Shown here in pieces: positions 1 through 7,200 of a stretch of DNA of 8,864 bases. Numbering within the stretch: the stretch's first letter is position 1; each line of letters starts with the position of its first letter. Made by a program: the position numbers and the translations under genes. Origin of the DNA: Actinomycetota bacterium (GTDB taxonomy: Bacteria; Actinomycetota; Actinomycetes; Nanopelagicales; Nanopelagicaceae); the NCBI GenBank assembly GCA_009701945.1, contig WLJF01000017.1:1-8864 (forward strand), in the 5' to 3' direction. The notes under the pieces are model-generated. The model searched no databases, was not told the DNA's origin, and worked only from the letters and a program-made list of their open reading frames with translations.

Positions 1-460
1 AGTTGGAGCATTTGCAGCATGCATGCAAGGTCTTGCTGGAGTTCGTGGCGATCAACTTGTTCGCGAAAGAATTGCTTTAAAGCGTCCTACTCTGGGGATT
101 TGTGTGGGAATGCAGATTCTCTTCTCACATGGTGTTGAGCATGGAAACCACGATGGAGTTGGAGTGTGGGATGCGACGGTAGAAAAACTTGATGCTCCAA
201 TTCTTCCTCATATGGGGTGGAATACAGTTTCTGTAGGAAGCGGGAGCGCACTCTTTAAGGGCATTGAAAATGAGTCCTTCTACTTTGTGCACTCATACGC
301 TGTGAAGAAGAAGGTGGGAGCTATCGCAACGATGTCTCACCATGGTGAAGATTTCCTTGCAGCAGTTGAAGATGGAGTTATTGCTGCAACGCAATTTCAC
401 CCAGAGAAATCAGGAGATGCGGGTCTGCAACTGATTAAGAATTGGGTGGATGGGTTATGA
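1..460 (+). CDS. hisH: Imidazole glycerol phosphate synthase, glutaminase subunit HisH (5' end outside window)
   Basis: HisH hydrolyses glutamine and passes ammonia to HisF for histidine synthesis in the cytosol. The frame is open from base 2, upstream of the first ATG at 23, and reads [10 protein letters not shown] there, a normal HisH interior, so the true start lies before the window. About 152 residues are visible against a usual length near 200, so roughly the first quarter is missing. The class I glutamine amidotransferase triad is present: the nucleophile Cys in GICVGMQ (codon 101-103), and His and Glu in FHPEKSG (codons 398-400 and 404-406). The segments LPHMGWN and FVHSYA are also typical of the family. 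The stop overlaps the priA start by 4 bases. Its partner HisF lies two genes downstream. Identification is secure; only the N-terminus is unseen. Confidence 0.97.
   Translation, partial: VGAFAACMQGLAGVRGDQLVRERIALKRPTLGICVGMQILFSHGVEHGNHDGVGVWDATVEKLDAPILPHMGWNTVSVGSGSALFKGIENESFYFVHSYAVKKKVGAIATMSHHGEDFLAAVEDGVIAATQFHPEKSGDAGLQLIKNWVDGL
445..450 (+). promoter_or_regulatory. Ribosome binding site deciding the priA start
   Basis: GGTGGA sits 6 bases before ATG 457. This purine-rich match supports ATG 457 over the in-frame TTG at 442, which would add MGGWV ahead of the conserved N-terminus. Starting at 457 also gives a 4-base ATGA overlap with hisH and puts the catalytic residues at the family numbering (Asp11, Arg19, Asp130). 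Confidence 0.6.
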
Positions 461-1182
461 GTTATCTAGAGCTACTACCTGCAGTTGATGTCAAAGATGG
501 ACGCGCTGTCAGACTCGTGCAAGGCGAACTTGATGCTGAGACCGCGTATGGCAATCCGCTTGAAGTTGCGCTTGAATTTCAAGCAGCAGGGGCTGAGTGG
601 TTACACCTTGTCGATCTTGATGCGGCATTTGGTCGAGGTGAAAATAGCGCACTCCTTGCAGAAGTAGTGGGCAAGCTGGATATCAAGGTCGAGCTATCAG
701 GTGGTATTCGCGATGACGAATCATTGCGACGCGCACTTGCTACAGGATGCGAAAGAGTCAATCTTGGAACTGCAGCGCTTGAAAATCCTGAATGGACAGC
801 CAAAGTAATTGCTGAATTTGGTGATCGCATCGCGGTGGGCCTTGATGTCAGAGGCCATGTTCTGGCAGCTCGCGGTTGGACAAAAGAAGGTGGCGATCTC
901 TTTGAAACTATTGAACGGCTTGAGCGAGATGGCTGTGCTCGTTATGTCGTTACCGATGTGACAAAGGATGGAACTCTCAAGGGTCCCAACATTGAATTGC
1001 TTAAAGAAGTTTGTGCTGTGACTCGCAAACCTGTTGTGGCATCCGGCGGTATTTCATCGCTGGAAGATATTGCAGCACTTGTTTCACTGAACAACAGTGG
1101 CGTTGAAGGTGCCATAGTAGGTAAAGCTCTTTATGCGGGAGCCTTCAGTTTGCAAGAAGCTCTGGAGCTCACACGACGATGA
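457..1182 (+). CDS. priA: Bifunctional phosphoribosyl isomerase PriA (HisA/TrpF activities)
   Basis: A 241-residue (beta/alpha)8 barrel. It isomerises ProFAR to PRFAR in histidine synthesis and, in Actinobacteria, also does the TrpF step, PRA to CdRP, in tryptophan synthesis. From ATG 457 the general acid/base pair falls at Asp11 (PAVDV) and Asp130 (GLDV). Arg19, Ser81 in ELSGGIRDD, and Arg139 with Trp141 in the ARGW loop are also present. By my recollection of PriA structures, Arg19, Ser81 and the loop-5 Arg/Trp pair are the features behind dual-substrate use. The loop before ARGW is four residues shorter than I recall for the Mycobacterium tuberculosis protein, giving Streptomyces-like numbering. 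It overlaps both hisH and hisF by 4 bases. The lack of a trpF in the trp genes downstream supports the bifunctional call over plain HisA. Dual activity itself is inferred. Confidence 0.94.
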   Translation: MSYLELLPAVDVKDGRAVRLVQGELDAETAYGNPLEVALEFQAAGAEWLHLVDLDAAFGRGENSALLAEVVGKLDIKVELSGGIRDDESLRRALATGCERVNLGTAALENPEWTAKVIAEFGDRIAVGLDVRGHVLAARGWTKEGGDLFETIERLERDGCARYVVTDVTKDGTLKGPNIELLKEVCAVTRKPVVASGGISSLEDIAALVSLNNSGVEGAIVGKALYAGAFSLQEALELTRR

Positions 1183-1952
1183 GCCTTTCTGTCCGCATCA
1201 TTCCCTGCCTTGACGTCACCGATGGTCGAGTAGTCAAGGGCGTTAACTTCACAGATTTGGTTGATGCAGGAGACCCTGTTGAGATGGCAGCGCTCTATGG
1301 CAGAGAAGGTGCGGATGAACTCACCTTTCTTGATATTTCGGCAAGTGTTGCAGGACGCGAAACAACGCTAGATGTTGTTCGAAAGACTGCAGAACAAGTG
1401 TTTATCCCTCTGACAGTTGGTGGTGGAATCCGCACAGTTGAAGATGTTGACCGTTTGCTACGAGCAGGTGCAGATAAAGTCTCGATTAATACCGCTGCCC
1501 TTGCCCGACCAGAACTGATTGCTGAGATTGCAGATCGATTTGGTTCACAAGTTCTTGTGCTCTCTGTTGATGCACGTCGCGCCCGTACTGATTCTGGTTT
1601 TGAAGTAACAACTCATGGTGGACGCGATTCCGCAGGCGTGGATGCACTTGCATGGGTTGAAAAGGCGTGTGCTCTTGGCGTGGGTGAAATTCTGCTCAAC
1701 TCCATGGATGCAGATGGAACTCGTGCAGGGTATGACATTGGGATGATTACAGCTGTCCGCGCAGTTTCTAAGGTTCCACTTATTGCAAGTGGTGGAGCAG
1801 GAACTCTGGAAGATTTTGCATCAGCGCTGGATGCAGGAGCCGATGCTCTGCTTGCTGCGAGCGTGTTTCACTTTGGAATCCACCGTATTGATGATGTGAA
1901 GAAGTACCTCACTAGCCACAATTATTCGGTGCGCAATGCGCATACGGTCTAA
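1179..1952 (+). CDS. hisF: Imidazole glycerol phosphate synthase, cyclase subunit HisF
   Basis: HisF closes the imidazole ring. It uses ammonia from HisH to convert PRFAR into imidazole glycerol phosphate and AICAR. The 257-residue length is normal. The two catalytic aspartates are visible at Asp12 (IPCLDV) and Asp131 (LSVDARR). The phosphate-binding loops TVGGGIR (about 79-85) and [10 protein letters not shown] near the C-terminus are intact, as is [10 protein letters not shown]. The ATG start overlaps the priA stop as ATGA, with GGAG at 1164-1167 about 11 bases upstream. The gene is followed by a 14-base gap to hisI, the longest intergenic gap in the window. Nothing unusual is seen in the reading frame. 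Confidence 0.97.
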   Translation: MSLSVRIIPCLDVTDGRVVKGVNFTDLVDAGDPVEMAALYGREGADELTFLDISASVAGRETTLDVVRKTAEQVFIPLTVGGGIRTVEDVDRLLRAGADKVSINTAALARPELIAEIADRFGSQVLVLSVDARRARTDSGFEVTTHGGRDSAGVDALAWVEKACALGVGEILLNSMDADGTRAGYDIGMITAVRAVSKVPLIASGGAGTLEDFASALDAGADALLAASVFHFGIHRIDDVKKYLTSHNYSVRNAHTV

Positions 1953-1966
1953 GGCAGAATAAGCAC

Positions 1967-2311
1967 ATGAGCGAAGCCCTAAGCCCAGAGATATCTGCGC
2001 TTCTCAAAGATCCGACTGCTCTGATTCCAGCAATCGCTCAGGATGTTCACTCAGGTGAAGTTTTGATGCTTGCCTATGTGAACTCGCAGTCAATGGCTGC
2101 AACTCTTGCCACAGGCCGTGCAACATATTGGTCGCGCTCTCGCAATGAACTTTGGGAGAAGGGTGCGACATCGGGCAACACTCAGTTAGTGCACTCAATC
2201 TCACTCGACTGTGATGGCGATGCACTTTTGTTTAAAGTTGAACAGACTGGGGCTGCCTGTCACACAGGTGATCGCTCGTGTTTTCATAGAAATATCGAGA
2301 TGACGCGATGA
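1967..2311 (+). CDS. hisI: Phosphoribosyl-AMP cyclohydrolase HisI
   Basis: HisI opens the adenine ring of phosphoribosyl-AMP, the third step of histidine synthesis, in the cytosol. At 114 residues it is the single-domain form. No HisE (phosphoribosyl-ATP pyrophosphatase) domain is fused at the C-terminus, so hisE must lie elsewhere. Family motifs are all present: [16 protein letters not shown], the metal-binding aspartates in LDCDGD, and the zinc-ligand cysteines in LDCDGD and CHTGDRSCF. The ribosome binding site is weak (AAGG at 1951-1954, 12 bases from the ATG), so translation may depend on ribosomes arriving from hisF. The stop overlaps trpE as ATGA, which physically joins the histidine and tryptophan genes. 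Confidence 0.96.
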   Translation: MSEALSPEISALLKDPTALIPAIAQDVHSGEVLMLAYVNSQSMAATLATGRATYWSRSRNELWEKGATSGNTQLVHSISLDCDGDALLFKVEQTGAACHTGDRSCFHRNIEMTR

Positions 2312-3798
2312 AGATTGCAGAATTTCGCGAATATGCCAAGAGCAACAATGTCATTCCTGTCTTTCGCAAACTCTTAGGAGATGGTGAAACCCCACTTAAT
2401 ATCTATAAGAAGTTAGCAAAGAACCTACCTGGCACATTCCTGCTCGAATCGGCTGAGCATGGGGGAGTCTGGTCGCGCTATTCATTTATTGGTGCGCATA
2501 GCCAGACAACGCTGACTGAGAAAGATGGCGTTGCTGTGTGGCTTGGTAAACCTCCTGCTGGTGTTCCGCAAGGAATGAATCCGCTTGAGGCGTTACGTAA
2601 GACTGTGGCGCATTTGAAGTCTCCCAAGATTGATGGCCTTCCCACTCTCACGGGTGGACTCGTGGGCTATATGGGCTATGACTCCGTGCGCAGATTAGAA
2701 AAGATTTCAAACCTCGCAACAAAAGATATTGATCTACCGGAAATTGCATTCATGTTGACAAGTGATTTAGCGGTTATGGATCACAGCGAAGGAACTATCA
2801 CTTTGATTGCAAATGCCATCAACTGGGATGGTTCTGATGAGCGCATTGATGAGTCTTATGCAGATGCAGTCTCTCGTCTTGATCGTATGCAGGCAGAACT
2901 TCTCGTTCCACTTGCTGGAGATGTATCGCAGATTCCAGCAAAGAAAGCTCCACAATTTGATCGCAATATGACTGAGGAAGAATTCAAGTCAAAGGTTGAG
3001 ATTGCCAAAGAGGAGATTCGTGCCGGAGAGGCATTCCAGATCGTGCTTTCTCAGCGATTCTCAATGCCGTGTCCTGCAGATGCTCTCGATGTTTATCGCA
3101 TGCTTCGCTTAAATAATCCAAGTCCATATATGTATCTCTTTAGATTTGAAGATGGAATTGAAGTGGTGGGTTCAAGCCCTGAAGCGCTTGTGAAGGTAAC
3201 AGGCACTGAAGTGATGGTGCATCCCATTGCGGGAACCCGTCGCCGTTCAGCATCTATCGAGGAAGATATTCGACTTGGTGAAGAACTCCTTGCGGATCCG
3301 AAAGAGCGTGCAGAACATTTGATGTTGGTAGATCTTGGGCGCAATGATTTAGGGCGCGTGTGCGCACCTGGCAGCGTTGAAGTCATCGACTTTATGCATA
3401 TTGAGCGTTACTCCCACGTGATGCATATTGTCTCAACCGTTATTGGAAAACTTGGTAAGAACTCAACTCCGATTGATGCACTCTTCTCAGTCTTTCCTGC
3501 GGGAACTCTCTCTGGTGCACCAAAGCCTCGCGCAATGGAGATTATCGAAACTCTGGAACCAACAAGGCGTGGTCTCTATGGTGGTGCAATCGGATACTTT
3601 GACTTCACGGGAAATATTGATGCGTGCATCGCAATTCGCACGGCACTTCTTCACAAGGGAGTTGCCTATGTTCAAGCAGGTGCTGGTCTTGTTGCAGACT
3701 CTGACCCAGCATCTGAAAATGAAGAGACTCTCAACAAGGCAGCTGCCGTGTTAGGGGCAATTACTGCCGCTAATGAGTTAAGTCGAGGAACGAAATGA
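2308..3798 (+). CDS. trpE: Anthranilate synthase component I TrpE
   Basis: TrpE makes anthranilate from chorismate, the committed step of tryptophan synthesis, using ammonia from TrpG. The length is 496 residues. The N-terminal domain carries LLES at 45-48 followed by SRYSFIG, the region known in other TrpE proteins to bind tryptophan for feedback inhibition. NPSPYM at about 270-275 is the second part of that site. The C-terminal chorismate-binding domain shows [38 protein letters not shown] (399-413) and [10 protein letters not shown] with a following ENEETLNKA. Loss of feedback control is therefore not expected. No glutaminase domain is fused, so a separate TrpG (or PabA) must be supplied from outside the window. 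It overlaps hisI and the following small ORF by 4 bases each. The ribosome binding site is weak (GAGA at 2297-2300), consistent with coupling to hisI. Confidence 0.97.
   Translation: MKIAEFREYAKSNNVIPVFRKLLGDGETPLNIYKKLAKNLPGTFLLESAEHGGVWSRYSFIGAHSQTTLTEKDGVAVWLGKPPAGVPQGMNPLEALRKTVAHLKSPKIDGLPTLTGGLVGYMGYDSVRRLEKISNLATKDIDLPEIAFMLTSDLAVMDHSEGTITLIANAINWDGSDERIDESYADAVSRLDRMQAELLVPLAGDVSQIPAKKAPQFDRNMTEEEFKSKVEIAKEEIRAGEAFQIVLSQRFSMPCPADALDVYRMLRLNNPSPYMYLFRFEDGIEVVGSSPEALVKVTGTEVMVHPIAGTRRRSASIEEDIRLGEELLADPKERAEHLMLVDLGRNDLGRVCAPGSVEVIDFMHIERYSHVMHIVSTVIGKLGKNSTPIDALFSVFPAGTLSGAPKPRAMEIIETLEPTRRGLYGGAIGYFDFTGNIDACIAIRTALLHKGVAYVQAGAGLVADSDPASENEETLNKAAAVLGAITAANELSRGTK
3785..3789 (+). promoter_or_regulatory. 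Strong ribosome binding site for the 51-residue ORF
   Basis: GAGGA lies 5 bases before the ATG at 3795, inside the last codons of trpE. It is among the best Shine-Dalgarno matches in the window and is the main direct evidence that the small ORF between trpE and trpC is translated. Confidence 0.6.
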
Positions 3799-3950
3799 AA
3801 GTCGCGATCTCACTCATCTTTGTTGCAGCGTTGGCAATTGCCATAAGTCGTCGGGTTCGACTCTCACCTCGCTATGAGAGAGCGCCACGAAAGTTAACTC
3901 AATGGGGTTCACTGGATAAGGGGATTGATCCAACCGAGGATCCATCGTGA
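3795..3950 (+). CDS. 51-residue single-pass membrane protein in the trp operon; probable minimal relative of the Trp-operon-associated membrane protein
   Basis: No function is known to me. The ORF starts as ATGA overlapping trpE, ends as GTGA overlapping trpC, and has a strong GAGGA ribosome binding site, so it is almost certainly a real gene. Residues 3-17 (VAISLIFVAALAIAI) form one membrane helix. Arg-rich sequence follows (SRRVRLSPRYERAPRK), so by the positive-inside rule the tail should face the cytosol. The tail ends WGSLDKGIDPTEDPS. From memory, the larger actinobacterial Trp-operon membrane protein (TIGR02234/Trp_oprn_chp, roughly 160-230 residues with several helices) sits at this position. 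Many of its members end with a SxRYER segment after the last helix and a WxxLxxGxDPT tail, both of which occur here. I infer that this is that family reduced to its last helix and tail. It is not a Trp attenuation leader: it has one Trp codon and no hairpin follows it. Confidence 0.8.
   Translation: MKVAISLIFVAALAIAISRRVRLSPRYERAPRKLTQWGSLDKGIDPTEDPS
3936..3940 (+). promoter_or_regulatory. Ribosome binding site for trpC, embedded in the small ORF tail
   Basis: GAGGA lies 6 bases before the GTG at 3947 and supports this non-ATG start. It is formed by the Glu-Asp codons near the end of the small ORF, so part of that tail could be conserved at the DNA level for translation of trpC. Confidence 0.55.
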
Positions 3951-4720
3951 GCGTCCTTGATTCAATTATCGAGGGAGTTCGAGAAGATTTAGCAACACGT
4001 CGACTTCCATTGGCGCAGATACATCAACGCATGGAGCAGACAGCTCCTGCGCTAGATGCTCACACATTCCTATCACGCGATGAAATGAATGTGATTGCAG
4101 AAGTGAAGCGCTCATCACCTAGCAAAGGGGCACTTGCCAGCATCACAGATCCAGCATCTTTAGCTGAGCAATATCAAGAGGCTGGAGCTGCTGCGGTGAG
4201 TGTTCTGACTGAACGTCGTCGCTTCGGTGGCTCCCTTGAAGATCTCGATGCAGTGCGCAAGCGAATTTCGATTCCCGTTCTTCGCAAAGATTTTATGGTC
4301 GATGAATATCAATTCTTTGAAGCTCGTGCACATGGCGCAGATATCGTTCTTCTTATCGTTGCTGCACTCTCTAAGAGTCAATTGAAAGATTTTTATGATC
4401 TTGCAACAGAGCTTGGTATGGCATCTCTTATTGAAGTTCACACTGCGCAAGAACTTGAAAGTGCGATGGATATTGAGCCACGCATCATTGGGGTCAATTC
4501 TCGAAACTTGAAAACTCTCGATGTTGATAGCGCGGCCTTTGCAGACCTCATTCCTCAAATCCCATCGGATGTGATTCGCATCGCTGAATCCGGTATTGCA
4601 ACACGGTCGGATGTTGAATTCGCACAGAAGGCAGGGGCTACGGCAATCTTGGTCGGAGAATCTCTTGTGAAATCTGGAGATCCAATTTCTGCCATGCAGG
4701 AACTCCTAGGTCGCAGGTAG
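3947..4720 (+). CDS. trpC: Indole-3-glycerol phosphate synthase TrpC
   Basis: TrpC cyclises CdRP to indole-3-glycerol phosphate. CdRP is the product of the TrpF-type reaction expected of PriA upstream. The 257-residue length fits a monofunctional enzyme; no TrpF domain is fused at the C-terminus. Active-site residues can be placed at Glu52 and Lys54 (IAEVKRSSPSKG), Lys114 (LRKDFMVDEYQ), Glu163 (LIEVHT), Asn184 and Arg186 (GVNSRNL), and Glu214-Ser215 (AESGI). The start is GTG at 3947, in a 4-base GTGA overlap with the small ORF and preceded by GAGGA. The N-terminus MSVLDSIIEGVREDL is typical of actinobacterial TrpC, which supports this start. A 9-base gap separates it from trpB. Confidence 0.97.
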   Translation: MSVLDSIIEGVREDLATRRLPLAQIHQRMEQTAPALDAHTFLSRDEMNVIAEVKRSSPSKGALASITDPASLAEQYQEAGAAAVSVLTERRRFGGSLEDLDAVRKRISIPVLRKDFMVDEYQFFEARAHGADIVLLIVAALSKSQLKDFYDLATELGMASLIEVHTAQELESAMDIEPRIIGVNSRNLKTLDVDSAAFADLIPQIPSDVIRIAESGIATRSDVEFAQKAGATAILVGESLVKSGDPISAMQELLGRR

Positions 4721-4729
4721 TCTTTACCC

Positions 4730-5923
4730 ATGACTACTGTCGATGATCTCGCAGGGCACTTCGGTCCCTATGGAGGTCGCTTCGTTCCTGAAGCGCTCAT
4801 CGGCGCGCTTGAAGAGCTCGATGCTGCACGGATTAAAGCCCAGACAGATCCCACATTCATTGCCGAGTTAGCAGAGCTCCATCGCACATATTCAGGGCGA
4901 CCAAGCATCATTACTGAAGCAAAGAGATTTGCAGAGCATGCTGGAGGAGCGCGCATTATTTTAAAGCGCGAGGATCTCAACCACACAGGTAGCCACAAAA
5001 TTAACAATGTATTGGGTCAAGCTCTTCTGACCAAGCGCATGGGCAAGAAGCGCATCATCGCTGAAACTGGCGCAGGTCAGCATGGCGTTGCATCTGCAAC
5101 TGCTGCAGCGCTCATGGGTCTTGAGTGTGTTGTTTATATGGGCGAAGAAGATACAAAGCGCCAATCACTCAATGTTGCTCGTATGAAGTTGTTAGGCGCA
5201 GAAGTTGTTCCAGTGATGTCAGGCTCTCGCACACTCAAAGATGCGATTAATGAAGCCATGCGTGACTGGGTCACCAATGTTGAAACAACGCATTACCTTT
5301 TGGGTACCGTTGCAGGACCTCATCCCTTCCCATCTATGGTCCGTGATTTCCATAAGATCATTGGAGAAGAATCACGTGAACAGGTGCTGGCGTTGACTGG
5401 CCGACTTCCTGATGCAGTGCTTGCATGCGTAGGTGGCGGGTCTAATGCAATTGGTATTTTCCATCGATTTATCTCTGATAAAGATGTGCGACTTATTGGC
5501 TTAGAAGCAGCTGGCGATGGCGTTGAAACTGGTCGACATGCTGCAACTATTACTGGTGGTTCACCTGGAGTTCTCCACGGCAATCGCACCTATGTATTAC
5601 AAGATGAGAATGGTCAGACCATTGAGTCACATTCGATCTCTGCAGGTTTAGATTATCCAGGCGTTGGACCTGAGCATGCCTATTTGCATGACATTGGCCG
5701 CGCTGAATATCGAGCAGTCACTGATGCCGAAGCAATGCACGCCTTTGCTCTTTTATGTAAGACCGAAGGCATCATTCCTGCAATCGAGACAGCGCATGCG
5801 CTGGCTGGTGCACTTCAGGTTGGAAATGAACTTGGCAAAGATGCAATTATCCTCATCAACCTTTCAGGTCGTGGAGATAAAGATGTGCAGACTGCAGCAC
5901 AGTACTTCGGAATCCCTCTCTAA
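4730..5923 (+). CDS. trpB: Tryptophan synthase beta subunit TrpB
   Basis: TrpB is the PLP enzyme that joins indole and serine to give tryptophan, acting as an alpha2-beta2 complex with TrpA. It is 397 residues long, with the [12 protein letters not shown]-terminus of the standard TrpB1 class. The PLP Schiff-base lysine is Lys90 in HTGSHKINN. The catalytic glutamate lies in AETGAGQHG. The phosphate cradle is GGGSNA, and SGRGDKD near the end holds the serine that contacts the pyridine nitrogen. It follows trpC after 9 bases, with an AGGT-type ribosome binding site at 4715-4718, and its TAA abuts the trpA ATG with no gap. No anomalies are seen. Confidence 0.98.
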   Translation: MTTVDDLAGHFGPYGGRFVPEALIGALEELDAARIKAQTDPTFIAELAELHRTYSGRPSIITEAKRFAEHAGGARIILKREDLNHTGSHKINNVLGQALLTKRMGKKRIIAETGAGQHGVASATAAALMGLECVVYMGEEDTKRQSLNVARMKLLGAEVVPVMSGSRTLKDAINEAMRDWVTNVETTHYLLGTVAGPHPFPSMVRDFHKIIGEESREQVLALTGRLPDAVLACVGGGSNAIGIFHRFISDKDVRLIGLEAAGDGVETGRHAATITGGSPGVLHGNRTYVLQDENGQTIESHSISAGLDYPGVGPEHAYLHDIGRAEYRAVTDAEAMHAFALLCKTEGIIPAIETAHALAGALQVGNELGKDAIILINLSGRGDKDVQTAAQYFGIPL

Positions 5924-6727
5924 ATGACAACTCCGCTCGATGATCTCTTTGTAAAGACTCGTGCTGAAAATCGCGCAGCGCTGATTGCTTATATCCCAGC
6001 AGGATTTCCCAGTATTGAAGGCTGCAAGAAAGTCATTCAAGCATTTGTCGATGGTGGTGTTGATGCTATCGAAATTGGTTTTCCTTACAGCGATCCCGTA
6101 ATGGATGGACCCACTATTCAAGCTGCTGCAGATCAATCATTGGCGCAAGGAACGGGTGCGAAGGAAGTTTTCCAAGCCCTCAAAGTTGCTACCGATGCTG
6201 GCGTTGCAGCCGTTGTGATGACATATTGGAATCCCATTGAAAAGTATGGAGTTGAAAAGTTTGCGCAATCGATTGCAGATAATGGGGGATCAGGAGTCAT
6301 TACTCCAGATCTGACCATTGAGGAATCAGCGTCGTGGAAAGAGGCGGTAGAGAAGATTGGTATTAACCCCATCTACGTTGTCGCTCCGAGCACAACAGAT
6401 GCCAGACTTCCAAAGGTCACATCACGATGCAGTGGATTCGTCTATGCAGCAAGCTTGATGGGCGTTACAGGAACGCGCACCTCGGTCTCATCGGGTGCCC
6501 CAGATCTCGTAGCTCGCATTCGCACAACAACTGATCTTCCTATTGCGGTTGGGCTTGGAGTATCGACCCGCGAACAAGCAAAAGGTGTCGCAGGTTATGC
6601 AGACGGTGTCATAGTTGGGTCTGCATTTATTAACGCACTTCTTGATGCCCCAAATGAAGAGGCAGGACTTTTGGCAGTGAAAACACTCGCATCCGAATTA
6701 GCACAAGGAGTACGTGAAGGACGATGA
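5924..6727 (+). CDS. trpA: Tryptophan synthase alpha subunit TrpA
   Basis: TrpA cleaves indole-3-glycerol phosphate and channels indole to TrpB. The 267-residue barrel carries the catalytic pair Glu50 (IEIGFPYSDP) and Asp61 (PVMDGPTIQ). It also has the YWNP segment, the TPDLTIEE loop, APSTTDAR and the GVTGTRTS loop 6 region. The phosphate-binding end is GLGVSTREQ with DGVIVGSAF. The start ATG directly follows the trpB stop. Only a weak GGAA lies 11 bases upstream, so reinitiation after trpB is likely. The stop overlaps the next gene as ATGA, linking tryptophan synthesis to the envelope genes that follow. Confidence 0.98.
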   Translation: MTTPLDDLFVKTRAENRAALIAYIPAGFPSIEGCKKVIQAFVDGGVDAIEIGFPYSDPVMDGPTIQAAADQSLAQGTGAKEVFQALKVATDAGVAAVVMTYWNPIEKYGVEKFAQSIADNGGSGVITPDLTIEESASWKEAVEKIGINPIYVVAPSTTDARLPKVTSRCSGFVYAASLMGVTGTRTSVSSGAPDLVARIRTTTDLPIAVGLGVSTREQAKGVAGYADGVIVGSAFINALLDAPNEEAGLLAVKTLASELAQGVREGR

Positions 6728-7200
6728 AGAAATTTCTACCATGGATCGGATTACTATCCCGCTTAATTTTAGGCGGAGTACTTCTCGCAGCGGGATTACT
6801 GAAGTATCAGCACCTCGATAAATCTCAGATGGCAGTGCGCGCATATGAGATGTTGCCAATCGCTCTCGCTAATTTCCTTGGAATCATTCTCCCCTTTCTC
6901 GAAATTGCAGTGGGTGTTCTCTTGGTCATTGGTGCTGCAGTGAGAATCTCAGCGATAGTTGGTGGAGTACTCATGGGTGCTTTCATGATTGGCATCGCAC
7001 AGGCGTGGGCACGTGGTCTTTCGATCGATTGTGGCTGCTTCGGCGGCGGAGGACAGGTTGAGCCAGGAACTGCCAACTATCTCCCTGAACTCCTGCGTGA
7101 TGGGGGACTCGCCCTCTTGGCGATTTACCTTTTCCGCTACCCGCAAAGTAAATTTGGACTAGACCGACACAAAACAGATGGAGATCAGAGCAATGGCTAA
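6724..7200 (+). CDS. MauE/DoxX-like membrane protein with CxC redox motif
   Basis: A 158-residue integral membrane protein with four likely helices, at about 8-26, 46-70, 74-96 and 121-137. Between helices 3 and 4 it has DCGCFGGGG, with the cysteine pair Cys103 and Cys105. This CGCFG motif and the 4-helix layout match the MauE branch of the DoxX-like superfamily. MauE is needed for maturation of disulfide-rich methylamine dehydrogenase in methylotrophs. No mau genes are present here, so the role is more likely general thiol-disulfide exchange with the DsbA-like protein encoded next. The start overlaps trpA as ATGA and has AAGGAG at 6705-6710, 13 bases upstream. The stop falls 8 bases inside the next gene. 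The family call is fairly secure; the redox-partner role is inferred from the cysteines and the neighbour. Confidence 0.82.
   Translation: MKKFLPWIGLLSRLILGGVLLAAGLLKYQHLDKSQMAVRAYEMLPIALANFLGIILPFLEIAVGVLLVIGAAVRISAIVGGVLMGAFMIGIAQAWARGLSIDCGCFGGGGQVEPGTANYLPELLRDGGLALLAIYLFRYPQSKFGLDRHKTDGDQSNG
7180..7183 (+). promoter_or_regulatory. Ribosome binding site deciding the DsbA-like start
   Basis: GGAG lies 9 bases before ATG 7193, an ideal spacing. The earlier in-frame ATG at 7178 has no purine-rich site ahead of it, so 7193 is the better start. Confidence 0.6.

Noticed and set aside
12..28. Near-palindrome TTGCAGCATGCATGCAA
   Set aside because: It lies inside conserved hisH coding sequence and its mismatched symmetry is explained by ordinary codons for CysMetGln. 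There is no sign of a regulatory site.
442..456. TTG at 442 as the priA start
   Set aside because: It would place five extra residues before the conserved N-terminus and shift the catalytic residues off family numbering. ATG 457 has GGTGGA 6 bases upstream and an ATGA overlap with hisH.
3937..3944. Small palindrome around GGATCC between the small ORF and trpC as a terminator
   Set aside because: It is too short to form a stable hairpin, no T-run follows, and it overlaps the trpC ribosome binding site.
3795..3950. The small ORF as a Trp-codon attenuation leader peptide
   Set aside because: It has a single Trp codon (residue 37), lies after trpE rather than before it, and is not followed by a hairpin or T-run. 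Its membrane helix and tail indicate a protein product.
4160..4558. 132-codon open frame on the minus strand inside trpC
   Set aside because: It is fully antisense to conserved trpC coding sequence and shows no domain or start signal. I treat it as a shadow.
4730..5950. Similar N-termini of TrpB (MTTVDDL) and TrpA (MTTPLDDL) as a duplicated leader
   Set aside because: The match is only a few residues, the proteins are unrelated beyond it, and the DNA similarity does not extend. Chance is the simpler explanation.
7178..7192. ATG at 7178 as the start of the DsbA-like gene
   Set aside because: No ribosome binding site precedes it, and GGAG is ideally placed for ATG 7193. The sequence after 7193 (MANQKP) looks like a natural N-terminus.
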